NCBI GenBank assembly: GCA_020627705.1
Contig: JAHDGJ010000002.1
Location: 62,001-126,000 of the forward strand
Direction of reading: 5' to 3'
DNA from: Saprospiraceae bacterium
Lineage (GTDB): Bacteria > Bacteroidota > Bacteroidia > Chitinophagales > Saprospiraceae
DNA length: 64,000 bases
Part shown: piece after piece, positions 1 through 8,637 of the stretch
Layout of the letters: each line of letters opens with the position of its first letter
Position numbering within the stretch: position 1 is the first letter of the stretch
Made by a program: the position numbers and the translations under genes
Notes under the pieces: model-generated
What the model saw: only the letters and a program-made list of their open reading frames with translations
What the model was told of the DNA's origin: nothing
The model's database searches: none

Positions 1-2804
1 CGCCTTTAGTACATCAGGGTATTGCACTATTTTCTAAGCTTATTGGTTTAAAAGGTGGTTTTATTGGGTGCGGCTTGATCATGATTGCCCTAATGATTAG
101 AGGGGTATTTCACTTCTCATTGTTGTGGGTTGATCGTCTTTCAGCAGCATATGCCTGCCTTTTGTTGGTTGTGTCCTCTTCATTTATAGAGGCATTGCAC
201 ATTTTTGGTCAATTGCCCAGTCTCATGGGAATAGCCCTTCTTTTGAATGCATGTCCATACCTCTATTATTGGATTCGTGACAACAATCGCATGGCGTTTT
301 ATTGTGCACTTTCGGTCATTGCCATGATGAGTTGTGCACATCATGTAAGTACCATTTTTGGAACTGTGTTTTTTGTTGCACCAGTCCTTGGGGTAGCTGT
401 ATTGGACTTGTGTATAGATGATAAACGTGGGCTTTCTAATGTCAGAATAAGGGATTTTATTAAAAAGACTTGGAAGCTTTTGCCCAAGGGTATATTACTT
501 GGTGTCCTGATTATTGCCATTACGATAACTGTGATTTTTCCATATTGGTTTTGGAGTAAGACCGATCCAATCACACAGGTTTCTATTCCGCATGGAAGTC
601 GTGCAAATTTTATTGCCGAGCCAAACCTAGGCTTGGTTTTTTTTCTTATCCCCTGGGGACTTATGTTGTTTTTTCTTCCAGGTATTTTTGGTCGAATTTT
701 TTCGAAACGCAATTTATTTCTAGGGCTCTCTTTTAGCTTGGCTTTTCTCCTTGGTACGGGAGGCACCACACCTATCCCCAAAATGATCCTTGGTGAAAAT
801 GCCTTCAATATTTTGACGCTTGATCGCTTTACTTTTTGGGCCAGCATGATGGCCTTACCTTTTTTTGGTGATTTAGTAAGAAGCCTTTTTGAAGGTTCTC
901 TAGGTGCTTATATAAAAAGAGCTTTTGGGGGCCTTATTCATAAAGGCTTAGTTGTTTCGATGGTAATTGGCTTACTCGTTGTTTCTGCTCTTATTATTAA
1001 CATCGCTAAGTTTCGACCACTTCAACCTGAGAAAATTGATCCAAAACCGATTGCCAATTTTATGGAGCGTGATGGACATGAGAAGTGGAGATATTTAACT
1101 TTGGGTTTTGGAGATCAAGTAGCATGGATTTCTGCCCATACGGATGCTCTGACTGTTGATGGAAACTATCATTCGGTCAGACGATTGCCCGAAATGACCA
1201 GTCGAGCGGTTGAACGTTTGGAGAACTCAAAGTATATGGGAATGGAAGGCCTAGGTTCATTGCAACAATTTTTGGCCATTCCGGAAAAGTACCATCTCAA
1301 ATATGTTTTTAATAACGACAAATTTTACGAACCAGTCCTTTATTTTTTTGGCTGGACAAAGTTGTCGAAACTAGAAAACAATATTGATGTTTGGGAACGT
1401 AAGGATATACTTCCGCTTCCATCCATTTTACCAAGAAAAGACATTCCTTCATACCAAAAAGCCATGTGGGGCATTATTCCGATTAGTGTGTCCATTATTG
1501 CTTTTTTGCTGGTTTATTTCTTTCGAAAAAGGCAAGAAAACATTGTACATCGGCCGGATTATGACAGGGACTCCAAAAAATTATATCCATTTTATACGCT
1601 TTGGTTTGCAGCTATATCATTTATAGCCTTGTTTTTACTGTATAGCGTATATAAGGATAACGACCCCCATCGATCTCCTGATAAAGTTTTAGAACAATAT
1701 TTTCATGCTTTAGATTTTAAAGAATTTGAGGATGCCTACGGTTTGTTTGATCCAAGTACAGTTGTTGGACTGGAGCAATTTTTACTAGAACTCTCACTTG
1801 AAGATGGCTTATTGGCAAGCTATGCCAAATTAAATTCCATTGATATCAAAAAGAAAAACACTTCGGATAATCGCATACTTTATGATGTTAGTGCACAGTG
1901 GATTACGGCGGTTGAAAGTTATACAACTACGCATCAATTTGAGCTTGTCGAAAAAAATAAAAAGTGGTTTATCAAAAAAGAGGAATATTCTTTAAAAACA
2001 CCCCCTACACAATTTTTTAGAATAGCAGAATTAGACTTCTTTAATCAAGGCAGAAGAAAAGCTACCACCCAAACTACGATTAGAGAAGATATTTTGGACC
2101 GTCCAGAAATCCATGTTATGGACGTAGAATTGGTCTTTAGAAAAGGGCAGTATCATATTATTGGACAATTAATTAATGCTGACAACGATCCTGCTTTTGT
2201 AGATTTAGATGTGGTGTTGTACGATGAAAAAAGCAATCCACTAGCTTCTTACAGCTCTAGCGACAAATTGGTACATACCTTGTTGCCTAAGGAGAGTACA
2301 CCGTTTCGAATTGACTTCGAACAAATAGGCCTGACTCATAGTGATTCGCTGAAAAATGTTTTTGATCCGGCAAGGACAAATCCATTACAAATAATTGGAA
2401 GTCCCAAGACCATGTCTTTGCAGGTGCGGTCTACCGTTACTGACGAACCTATTTATAAGTATTATGGATATGATTTAGAAGATGATAAAGATTTGGTTTT
2501 TATTAATTATGGAAATAGAGAAATTGCGATTCCGCAAGTTTTACTCTTGTTTAGTGAAAACGAAAAACCATTTTGGCTTGAAGTACTTTATGGATCGCAA
2601 GGCATAAGACCTCAGCGTAGTAAAACAATATCCATTCCCACCATTGAATTGGATGAGATAAAAATTGTCGATGTTGAAAAGATTGTCCTGATTAACGGAC
2701 AAGAAAATAAAGATATGAGAAGTGGACTTCCAAATAATTTTAAATCAGCGTCTTCTTCAGGGATGGAAATCAAATTAAATGGCTTGGTAAACTTTAAAGA
2801 GTGA
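1..2804 (+). CDS. PTPS-related / GT-C-like multi-spanning membrane protein, 5' partial
   Basis: The reading frame is open from base 3 with no stop, so the gene begins left of the window; the TTG at 75 is not a convincing start. The N-terminal ~300 residues seen are a chain of hydrophobic helices, including a CAHH motif between two helices, resembling the membrane part of the 6-pyruvoyl-tetrahydropterin-synthase-related / GT-C family. After one more membrane pair (nt about 1460-1640) the C-terminus is soluble: an NTF2-like domain (nt about 1680-1990) and a beta-rich domain. It overlaps the next gene by one base (TGATG), so the three genes to 5492 form an operon. A role in assembling or modifying a surface glycan is inferred from the GH5 and nearby EPS genes. 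The family assignment is from overall appearance only. Confidence 0.75.
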   Translation, partial: PLVHQGIALFSKLIGLKGGFIGCGLIMIALMIRGVFHFSLLWVDRLSAAYACLLLVVSSSFIEALHIFGQLPSLMGIALLLNACPYLYYWIRDNNRMAFYCALSVIAMMSCAHHVSTIFGTVFFVAPVLGVAVLDLCIDDKRGLSNVRIRDFIKKTWKLLPKGILLGVLIIAITITVIFPYWFWSKTDPITQVSIPHGSRANFIAEPNLGLVFFLIPWGLMLFFLPGIFGRIFSKRNLFLGLSFSLAFLLGTGGTTPIPKMILGENAFNILTLDRFTFWASMMALPFFGDLVRSLFEGSLGAYIKRAFGGLIHKGLVVSMVIGLLVVSALIINIAKFRPLQPEKIDPKPIANFMERDGHEKWRYLTLGFGDQVAWISAHTDALTVDGNYHSVRRLPEMTSRAVERLENSKYMGMEGLGSLQQFLAIPEKYHLKYVFNNDKFYEPVLYFFGWTKLSKLENNIDVWERKDILPLPSILPRKDIPSYQKAMWGIIPISVSIIAFLLVYFFRKRQENIVHRPDYDRDSKKLYPFYTLWFAAISFIALFLLYSVYKDNDPHRSPDKVLEQYFHALDFKEFEDAYGLFDPSTVVGLEQFLLELSLEDGLLASYAKLNSIDIKKKNTSDNRILYDVSAQWITAVESYTTTHQFELVEKNKKWFIKKEEYSLKTPPTQFFRIAELDFFNQGRRKATTQTTIREDILDRPEIHVMDVELVFRKGQYHIIGQLINADNDPAFVDLDVVLYDEKSNPLASYSSSDKLVHTLLPKESTPFRIDFEQIGLTHSDSLKNVFDPARTNPLQIIGSPKTMSLQVRSTVTDEPIYKYYGYDLEDDKDLVFINYGNREIAIPQVLLLFSENEKPFWLEVLYGSQGIRPQRSKTISIPTIELDEIKIVDVEKIVLINGQENKDMRSGLPNNFKSASSSGMEIKLNGLVNFKE

Positions 2805-4009
2805 TGAAGAGATATCAGGCCATATTAATCACATTATTCTTTTTTGCTTGCGGAGAAAAGAAAGCGGTTCAACAAATGGAAACGCCAGAATTACAGTTGA
2901 TTGTACCTGAGAATTATATTACTGCAGGAAGCAATATTTCTGTTCAAACAGTTAATCCAATGGTGAAAGATCCTTCAACGAAGGAATGGACAAAAGGATG
3001 GACTGGAAAAGTAGATCTTTGGATAGATAATGGCATTTCTATACATAAAGAAATTCTTGAAATAAACAATACCTATGACGAATTTGATCTTTCGGGTGAC
3101 TTGTTTAAAACCGCCGGTCTTCATGAATTCTCGTTGCGCTTGGGTACGGAAATAATTGCACGTGCAGTATTATTAGTCAAGGCTTCAACAATTGTGGATC
3201 CGATAGAAGTATTTTCTGGTCCTTCAACCGTATGGCTTGACAACCGTCAAGAGGTGATGGTTGTAGGAATTGCAAGAGATTCTTTTGGAAATTTGGCCAG
3301 GGAGAATGACTCCGTATTTTTTAAATCGAAGTATCCTTCGAATCAGACTATACAAAGCGTTGAATATATAGAAGACAGGATGGTGTTTAAAGTATTGGAT
3401 AGTGGACATCAAAAAGGACCCATAAAAACGGGATTAGGAGTCTCTGGAGTGGGAAGCAAAGAGCAATTGTCTGATGCTGTGGCTTTATGGCCTTCTCAAT
3501 TGGAAATATCAATTTCGGAAGTCGTACCTTTCGCTGATGGAAGGTCTTTTTTTAAAGTACAAACACAAAAGATACTAGATGTTAAAGGCAGACAAGTTGC
3601 AGACGGAACATTTGTGGAATTTGTTTTAGATTTCGCCAATGCTACAACCAAATACCAAAGCTATACGATAGATGGATTGGCCACGTGTTTCATACGGAAT
3701 CCATCAGTTCCTGGCAAAGGACTGATCTATGCTACTTCTGTAGGAAATCAAAGCTTGTCGAAAGCTGTTTTGTTTGAATCCAATGTTAAAGAGGTGAATT
3801 ATAAAATTGCAGACAATCACATTGAAATTGGTCCTGTTTCTAGTTATATAGGTCAATACTTGCCCGACGGTACAAAGGTAATCCTTGAGTTAAATGGGAG
3901 CCAATGGCAAACAGAACTTGAAAACGGAAAAGCAAGATTTGACTTAGACTTCAAACAAGGGATGGTTTTGAAAATTTCTGATTACAAATTGGAATTGGAT
4001 GGGGAGTAG
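2804..4009 (+). CDS. Lipoprotein with Ig-like beta domains, function unknown
   Basis: I chose the ATG at 2804, which overlaps the upstream stop as TGATG, over the GTG at 2801. The start gives a short lipoprotein signal, MKRYQAILITLFFFAC, with Cys16 as the lipidated residue and G-E after it. The remaining 385 residues are beta-rich, with repeated Ig-like or filamin-like character and no catalytic motif that I recognise. Its position between a GT-C-like membrane protein and a GH5-like enzyme, with overlaps on both sides (ATG of the next gene at 3999, stop here at 4007-4009), suggests it works with them at the periplasmic face of the inner or outer membrane. I cannot name the family. Confidence 0.8.
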   Translation: MKRYQAILITLFFFACGEKKAVQQMETPELQLIVPENYITAGSNISVQTVNPMVKDPSTKEWTKGWTGKVDLWIDNGISIHKEILEINNTYDEFDLSGDLFKTAGLHEFSLRLGTEIIARAVLLVKASTIVDPIEVFSGPSTVWLDNRQEVMVVGIARDSFGNLARENDSVFFKSKYPSNQTIQSVEYIEDRMVFKVLDSGHQKGPIKTGLGVSGVGSKEQLSDAVALWPSQLEISISEVVPFADGRSFFKVQTQKILDVKGRQVADGTFVEFVLDFANATTKYQSYTIDGLATCFIRNPSVPGKGLIYATSVGNQSLSKAVLFESNVKEVNYKIADNHIEIGPVSSYIGQYLPDGTKVILELNGSQWQTELENGKARFDLDFKQGMVLKISDYKLELDGE

Positions 4010-5492
4010 CAAAACAAACATAAGAAGAAGTTTTTATGCTCTTGGATTTGTGCTACTTGGAGCATTGGTTATAGGGGTACTTTCGAAGGTATATGAGTCC
4101 TATACTCAAACTGACCAAAAGCTAAGTTTATTGGAGGCTCAAAAATCTTATGCACAATTTCGGACACCGAAAGTACACTGGATTGATTTTCAAACCAAAG
4201 GAACTAAAGCCACAGCGTATGAAAAACAAAAAATTGCAGAGGCATATTTTCGAGGACTGCAAGCTCTAAACTCTTCGAGAAATATCGGAAAATCAATCGG
4301 ATTGGAAGACCATTTTGGATCCGAGCTATTAAATCAAATAACCCTTGGATTGTCTCCGAATTCGGGATATGAAAAACTACATGTATCTCATGCCTTGGAG
4401 TTAAGATTTATGTCTTTGGATCGAAGTGTAGTGAGCCTTAGAGATCAGCAATCTTTGGCGATTGAGAAAAGTGGAAAAGAACATGTTCAACGATATGAAA
4501 GCTATAATGCAGTAATGGTTTTGACTGATGGCAGATGGCATATTGAGGGCTTAGAAAAAATTCATTCTGCAGAAGCTGATGTATCCAAAGAAGCCTTGGC
4601 TTTGAGCGGGGTAGAAAAATGGAGAGGCATTAATTATTATCCTTCAAAGCATCCATGGTTGGATTTTTGGATCAACTTTGATGCTGATATTGTGGACCAC
4701 GATTTAGGGGAAGCCTCATCCCTGGGTTTTAATTGTATTCGATTTTTTATTCCATACGAGATTTTTGGTGGCCCTTCAATTCACGAAGAGTATCTTTTAA
4801 AAATGGACCAATTGATTTATTTGGCAAAAAGGCATGATTTAAAATTGATTCCATGTCTTTTTGACTTTCCTTCAGGCTATAGTTTACACCGTTATCTGGA
4901 TTATGATCGCCATTTAGAAATTCTTCTAAGCAGGTACAATCAAGAAAACACCATTGTCCTTTGGGATATAAAAAATGAACCAGATTTGGATTTTGCCATT
5001 CAAGGTGAAAAAGAAACAATGCATTGGCTCAAATTTATTTTGATGCGGGCTAGATCTTACACCAATCAACCCCTGACTATTGGCTGGTCTAAAGTAACTG
5101 TTGCTGATAGACTGCATAAAGAACTAAATGTGCTATCCTTTCATGCCTACGAAGATGTGTCAAGTTGGAGAGAAGAAATGAATGCGCTTAAATCATTTAA
5201 AAAACCGTTGCTGATTTCTGAATTTGGAAGAAGTAATTATTCGGGAATTTGGCCTGGAGGATTCTCCGACCAACAACAAGGTGAATTTTTAAATGAGGTA
5301 TTAGAAGTTTTGGATGAGACAAATTCGGGTGGATTGATTTGGTGTCTTTATGACTATGAAGAGGCGCCAAAAAATGTATTTGGCTGGAAGCCTTGGGTAA
5401 GAGCAAAACAGAAGAATTTTGGACTAATAGATCTTGAAAGAAATAAAAAAAGGGCAATAGAAACTATTGCCCCAAGACTAAACCACTATTAA
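3999..5492 (+). CDS. Membrane-anchored GH5-like glycoside hydrolase with NTF2-like domain
   Basis: The start overlaps the preceding stop. Residues 12-29 form a single membrane anchor, residues about 75-190 resemble an NTF2-like fold like the one in the first gene of the operon, and residues 205-495 form a clan-A (beta/alpha)8 glycosidase. The putative acid/base lies in DIKNEP (E327) and the nucleophile in LLISEFG (E408); an HAYED segment (382-386) and WCLYDY near the end fit GH5 active-site loops. It would trim or remodel a polysaccharide outside the inner membrane. Linkage to the first two genes by overlapping codons argues for one glycan-processing module. Substrate is unknown. The last codons also hold an antisense terminator (see 5441-5473). 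Confidence 0.85.
   Translation: MGSSKTNIRRSFYALGFVLLGALVIGVLSKVYESYTQTDQKLSLLEAQKSYAQFRTPKVHWIDFQTKGTKATAYEKQKIAEAYFRGLQALNSSRNIGKSIGLEDHFGSELLNQITLGLSPNSGYEKLHVSHALELRFMSLDRSVVSLRDQQSLAIEKSGKEHVQRYESYNAVMVLTDGRWHIEGLEKIHSAEADVSKEALALSGVEKWRGINYYPSKHPWLDFWINFDADIVDHDLGEASSLGFNCIRFFIPYEIFGGPSIHEEYLLKMDQLIYLAKRHDLKLIPCLFDFPSGYSLHRYLDYDRHLEILLSRYNQENTIVLWDIKNEPDLDFAIQGEKETMHWLKFILMRARSYTNQPLTIGWSKVTVADRLHKELNVLSFHAYEDVSSWREEMNALKSFKKPLLISEFGRSNYSGIWPGGFSDQQQGEFLNEVLEVLDETNSGGLIWCLYDYEEAPKNVFGWKPWVRAKQKNFGLIDLERNKKRAIETIAPRLNHY
5441..5473 (-). terminator. Intrinsic terminator of the STAS-flippase-GT4 operon, inside the GH5 CDS
   Basis: GGGCAATAG (5452-5460), loop AAA, CTATTGCCC (5464-5472) is a perfect 9-bp stem. 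Read on the minus strand it is followed by seven Us from the A-run at 5445-5451. It therefore ends the minus-strand operon that finishes at 5507. On the plus strand there is no T-run, so it should not stop the GH5 transcript in the same way. It lies inside the last codons of the convergent GH5 gene. Confidence 0.8.
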
Positions 5493-5506
5493 AACCACTA
5501 TAATTC

Positions 5507-6727
5507 TTATGCCGCTCTCAACTTTTGTGAGAAATTTTTCTGGCCTTTTCTCTTTTGCTTGCTTAATGATTCAAAATGCATCAGATACCAATCAGCTATA
5601 TCGTCCATCGGAAGTGACGCTGCAGCGGCATAATTTTTTTCTGCAATTTGAGTCCTGTACGTATCGTCCAAAACTAATTTTTCTATTGCATCAGCCATAT
5701 CTTCCACATTGTCTGGTTCGAAAAAAGCACCTGCATATCCTTCTTCCTCAATAAGTTCTTTTAAATCTCCAATGTTTGGCATTACGACTGCCTTGCCATA
5801 AGCTCCAGCTTGGTGTAATACTCCCGAACTTCCCGTTGTACTTGTATATGGAAATACCACAACCGTACTATCCCCAAAAATGGTTGGTACATCTTCCTCT
5901 TCCACATATCCTGTGAACCTTATATCCGGTACATGATTGTAGGTCTTTTCGACATTTTCCAAATATCCTTTGACGTTTGGATTGTCAGTTCCTGCGATTA
6001 CTATTTCTAACTCCTCGCCAGTACGCTTTCTAACGAGCTCCACAGCTTCAATCATTTTTTCAACTTTTTTGTACGTGCCAAATTTTCCGAAAGTCATGAT
6101 TTGTTTTTTACCTTGAGGAATCTCGAAAGAGGGTACAGGAGGGGTTTCAAAACTTCCATGTGGCAATAGTGCAACGTTTTTAGCACCGTATTTTTTTTCT
6201 ATGATGTTCACATATTTAGGCATCGTAAGACCAACCAAATTGGATCCCAAAATGATTTTGGTCATGACTGTCCCGGCTAAATTGTATACCCATTTAAGTA
6301 TTGGGTTTTTGGTTATGCCTGCTGATTCATAATCTACTGTTTCTACAATGTTGTGTAATAGAGTTACAGATGGAGTTCCGGACAATCGAGATACTAAAGG
6401 CGATAAAAGACCTAAAGTGGCTGCTATTTTGGAAGAACCGAAAGATAAAAATTGTACGTTGTATAAGACAACATCTGGCTTTTCTTCCTTAATGGCTTTT
6501 CTGATCGTAAAAAGATTTTTAAGTGAATTGAATGACCAACAAGTACGGATTCTTACTGGGCAATTTCCTTCTACTTCTTCATAGTGCTCTCCTTGAGGAA
6601 GTTCATCCGATAGGATAACGATCTCGCTAACTTCTTTTTTGTTCTTAAATTGATTAATTAAGTGAAACGCGTATTCGTTTAAAGTTGTTTTACTTGGTGG
6701 ATATGGGCTAACTATAGCAATTTTCAT
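5507..6727 (-). CDS. Glycosyltransferase family 4
   Basis: This 406-residue protein has the two-Rossmann GT-B build of GT4 enzymes. The N-terminus MKIAIVSPYPPSKTT is the typical first strand and donor/acceptor loop. The C-terminal half carries MTFGKFGTYKK, the strand EIVIAGTD, FTGYVEEEDVP, and VVFPYTSTTGSSGVLHQAGAYGKAV, which contains the nucleotide-sugar-binding region (canonical EX7E is only partly conserved here). It should transfer a sugar to a lipid-linked or growing polysaccharide in the cytoplasm. It is the last gene of an operon after a STAS protein and a Wzx-like flippase, 20 bp behind the flippase. Sugar and acceptor cannot be read from the sequence. Confidence 0.9.
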   Translation of the reverse strand: MKIAIVSPYPPSKTTLNEYAFHLINQFKNKKEVSEIVILSDELPQGEHYEEVEGNCPVRIRTCWSFNSLKNLFTIRKAIKEEKPDVVLYNVQFLSFGSSKIAATLGLLSPLVSRLSGTPSVTLLHNIVETVDYESAGITKNPILKWVYNLAGTVMTKIILGSNLVGLTMPKYVNIIEKKYGAKNVALLPHGSFETPPVPSFEIPQGKKQIMTFGKFGTYKKVEKMIEAVELVRKRTGEELEIVIAGTDNPNVKGYLENVEKTYNHVPDIRFTGYVEEEDVPTIFGDSTVVVFPYTSTTGSSGVLHQAGAYGKAVVMPNIGDLKELIEEEGYAGAFFEPDNVEDMADAIEKLVLDDTYRTQIAEKNYAAAASLPMDDIADWYLMHFESLSKQKRKGQKNFSQKLRAA

Positions 6728-6747
6728 TTTAATGTGGTTTGAGGTGA

Positions 6748-8022
6748 TTAGTTAAAAGTTGGTGTAAAGAATGGTTTGCGTAGATTAACTCTACGATATA
6801 GTGTATGATATAGACACATTCCGAGCAGCAATGCACCCATGCTGATTATTTGAACTTCTATCATTTGATGAAGACTCGAATGATACGCATTGATTAATCC
6901 TATTTGAATGATGCCAAATAGAATGCTAATCGCTACTGGGAAATAGTTTTTTAAGGACATATGGTAATAAGCAAATACATTGGCCAGCGAAAAAAGACAA
7001 GTGGCCATGCAATACTTCCAAAGTAATGGTGCTCCCGATACAAAGGCATCTCCAAAAGCCATTTGGCTTATAGGGGTAGCTAAGAAATATGATACAGTAG
7101 TAAGTAAAATTCCTACTAATGCTACAATTGAAAAAGCTTGTGTAAACAGTGGTCTGTGGTCTTCTCCTCTTTTTTGCATTTCGATAACCTTCGGAAACAT
7201 GAGACTAACAATAACCCAAGTCGAAAAGAAAACAATCTTTCCAAGCAAGGAAATAGAAGAGTATATGCCCGCTTCGAAGGCAGTAAAATAATGCTTCGCC
7301 AAAAACACATCAGAATGATTAATCAAAATTTGACTCAATTCGTAGGCTCCGATAACCAATAAAAACTTGTTCATCCCCTCAAGAGGCAATTCGTTTTTGA
7401 TTTTACCAGATGTGTTTTCTTTTATGGTTAGATTACCTACCACAAAAGAGGCCATAAAGGCAAAGGCAACAACTGCAGAGGCCAAGTTTGAGGCAACCAC
7501 TACTACCAATATGGTTAGAATAGCTCTCACTATCATTTCTATAATATAGCTCCAAGCCATTTTATCAAATTGATCTGTTCCTTGTAAAACACCTCGCCAT
7601 GCGGAAAAATTAAAATAGCTGGGCACTCCAAGGAACAAGATCAATAGAGGTAGGTAAGACTCGAATCTAACATAGCTTTGAATAACTGGAGTCAATACCA
7701 ACAAAGCAACTAAGGTTCTTTTACCCAGTTTGCTTATTTTTTGAATAAATATTTTTTTAAAGGCATCCAAATCTTTTTGGTTGTTAGTGGCAAAGTATTC
7801 TGCTGAAAATTTAGCCGCTGTTAGTTGAATGCCTACTCCTATAAAAGAGAGCATCATGACCAAACTTGCCAATACATTTGCCTCAGAAAAAAGACTTGGT
7901 CCTAAAGTCCTTCCTAAGATCAAGTTGATGCCATAGTTTCCAGCATTAACGATTATTGTACTTAGCATTAGAAAGCCAGCGCCTTGGAGAAATGTTGATT
8001 TGATATTGATTGCAGTCTTCAT
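6748..8022 (-). CDS. Polysaccharide flippase (Wzx/MATE-like)
   Basis: At 424 residues with about 12 hydrophobic helices, this matches polysaccharide biosynthesis/oligosaccharide flippase proteins of the MOP superfamily. Typical features are the N-terminal GAGFLMLSTIIVNAGNY helix, LGRTLGPSLFSEANVLASL after the first helix, and paired helices throughout. It would move lipid-linked saccharide units across the inner membrane. It lies 39 bp after the STAS gene and 20 bp before the GT4 gene, all on the minus strand, which fits one exopolysaccharide operon. No polymerase gene is visible in the window. Confidence 0.88.
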   Translation of the reverse strand: MKTAINIKSTFLQGAGFLMLSTIIVNAGNYGINLILGRTLGPSLFSEANVLASLVMMLSFIGVGIQLTAAKFSAEYFATNNQKDLDAFKKIFIQKISKLGKRTLVALLVLTPVIQSYVRFESYLPLLILFLGVPSYFNFSAWRGVLQGTDQFDKMAWSYIIEMIVRAILTILVVVVASNLASAVVAFAFMASFVVGNLTIKENTSGKIKNELPLEGMNKFLLVIGAYELSQILINHSDVFLAKHYFTAFEAGIYSSISLLGKIVFFSTWVIVSLMFPKVIEMQKRGEDHRPLFTQAFSIVALVGILLTTVSYFLATPISQMAFGDAFVSGAPLLWKYCMATCLFSLANVFAYYHMSLKNYFPVAISILFGIIQIGLINAYHSSLHQMIEVQIISMGALLLGMCLYHTLYRRVNLRKPFFTPTFN

Positions 8023-8061
8023 GGTGAGTGATTGTTATAGTGGTGATTAGAGACTCGACAA

Positions 8062-8388
8062 TTAGGCTCTCATAAGATTGAGATGGAGATCAAATTTTGT
8101 AAGTTTTAAAAACTGATCAATTTGATCTTTTTGATTGCAAACAATGGTTAATTCTTTTCCTTTGCTTTCTAGCGATCTGTGAGCCATTACCAAGGCATTG
8201 AGACCCGTCAAATCGATAGAGTTGAGTTGAGTGATGTTTACCGTACAATTTTGATATTCGTTTTGTACCATTCTCAAAAGGTCTTTTTTGAAATTGATAG
8301 CATTCATGTTGTTTAAGTCTCCTTTTAATGCAACATCAAAATTTGTTGTCAACGGGTGGTTGTTTACGATTACTTCTAAGTGATTCAT
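8062..8388 (-). CDS. STAS-domain anti-sigma factor antagonist-like protein
   Basis: This 108-residue single-domain protein has the STAS pattern of SpoIIAA/RsbV: a first beta-hairpin, then CTVNITQLNSIDLTGLNALVMAHRSLESKGKELTIV. The segment IDLTGL corresponds to the D-S-S-G-L phosphorylation loop, with Thr61 at the phospho-Ser position. Partner-switching proteins of this kind relieve inhibition of a sigma factor or other target. No RsbW-like kinase or PP2C phosphatase is nearby, so the partner must be elsewhere. It is the first gene of the operon with the flippase and GT4, and its promoter carries the 21-bp direct repeats, so it may gate exopolysaccharide output. Confidence 0.85.
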   Translation of the reverse strand: MNHLEVIVNNHPLTTNFDVALKGDLNNMNAINFKKDLLRMVQNEYQNCTVNITQLNSIDLTGLNALVMAHRSLESKGKELTIVCNQKDQIDQFLKLTKFDLHLNLMRA

Positions 8389-8419
8389 TGTTATTTAGTT
8401 TTTGTGATTAATTATATCT

Positions 8420-8513
8420 CAAAGATGGGCGCATATCGAGCTTGAAATCCTTGATTTTAGGGCATTGGATAGCAGCTTACGATTTTTGGTAAGAAAGCCT
8501 CGTTTTTTGGTAT
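8420..8513 (-). promoter_or_regulatory. Candidate LytTR-type site and promoter of the STAS-flippase-GT4 operon
   Basis: Plus-strand copies CGATTTTTGGTAA (8480-8492) and CGTTTTTTGGTAT (8501-8513) are direct repeats with a period of exactly 21 bp. On the coding (minus) strand they read TTACCAAAAATCG and ATACCAAAAAACG. A degenerate third copy, with TTGG in register, lies at 8459-8470. A CATCTTTG box, one mismatch from TAnnTTTG, sits on the minus strand at 8420-8427, 53 bp from the repeat edge, which is one 21-bp period more than in the YaiO and T9SS promoters. LytTR regulators bind about 9-bp repeats 12 bp apart; binding here is inferred. Confidence 0.55.
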
Positions 8514-8637
8514 TGCCCAGTATTTATAGGGGTTTGGGGCCATGTTCGATGGGTATAAGCCAATAAAAACAGTACATTCTGCAGCAAAATAGGCTGCTTC
8601 AAAGGTAGCTTGGTGAAAAAGTGGTGTCTATGTGGGT

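Noticed and set aside
341-847. 168-codon minus-strand ORF in the first gene
   Set aside because: Antisense shadow of a hydrophobic coding region with no promoter, start context or conserved motif.
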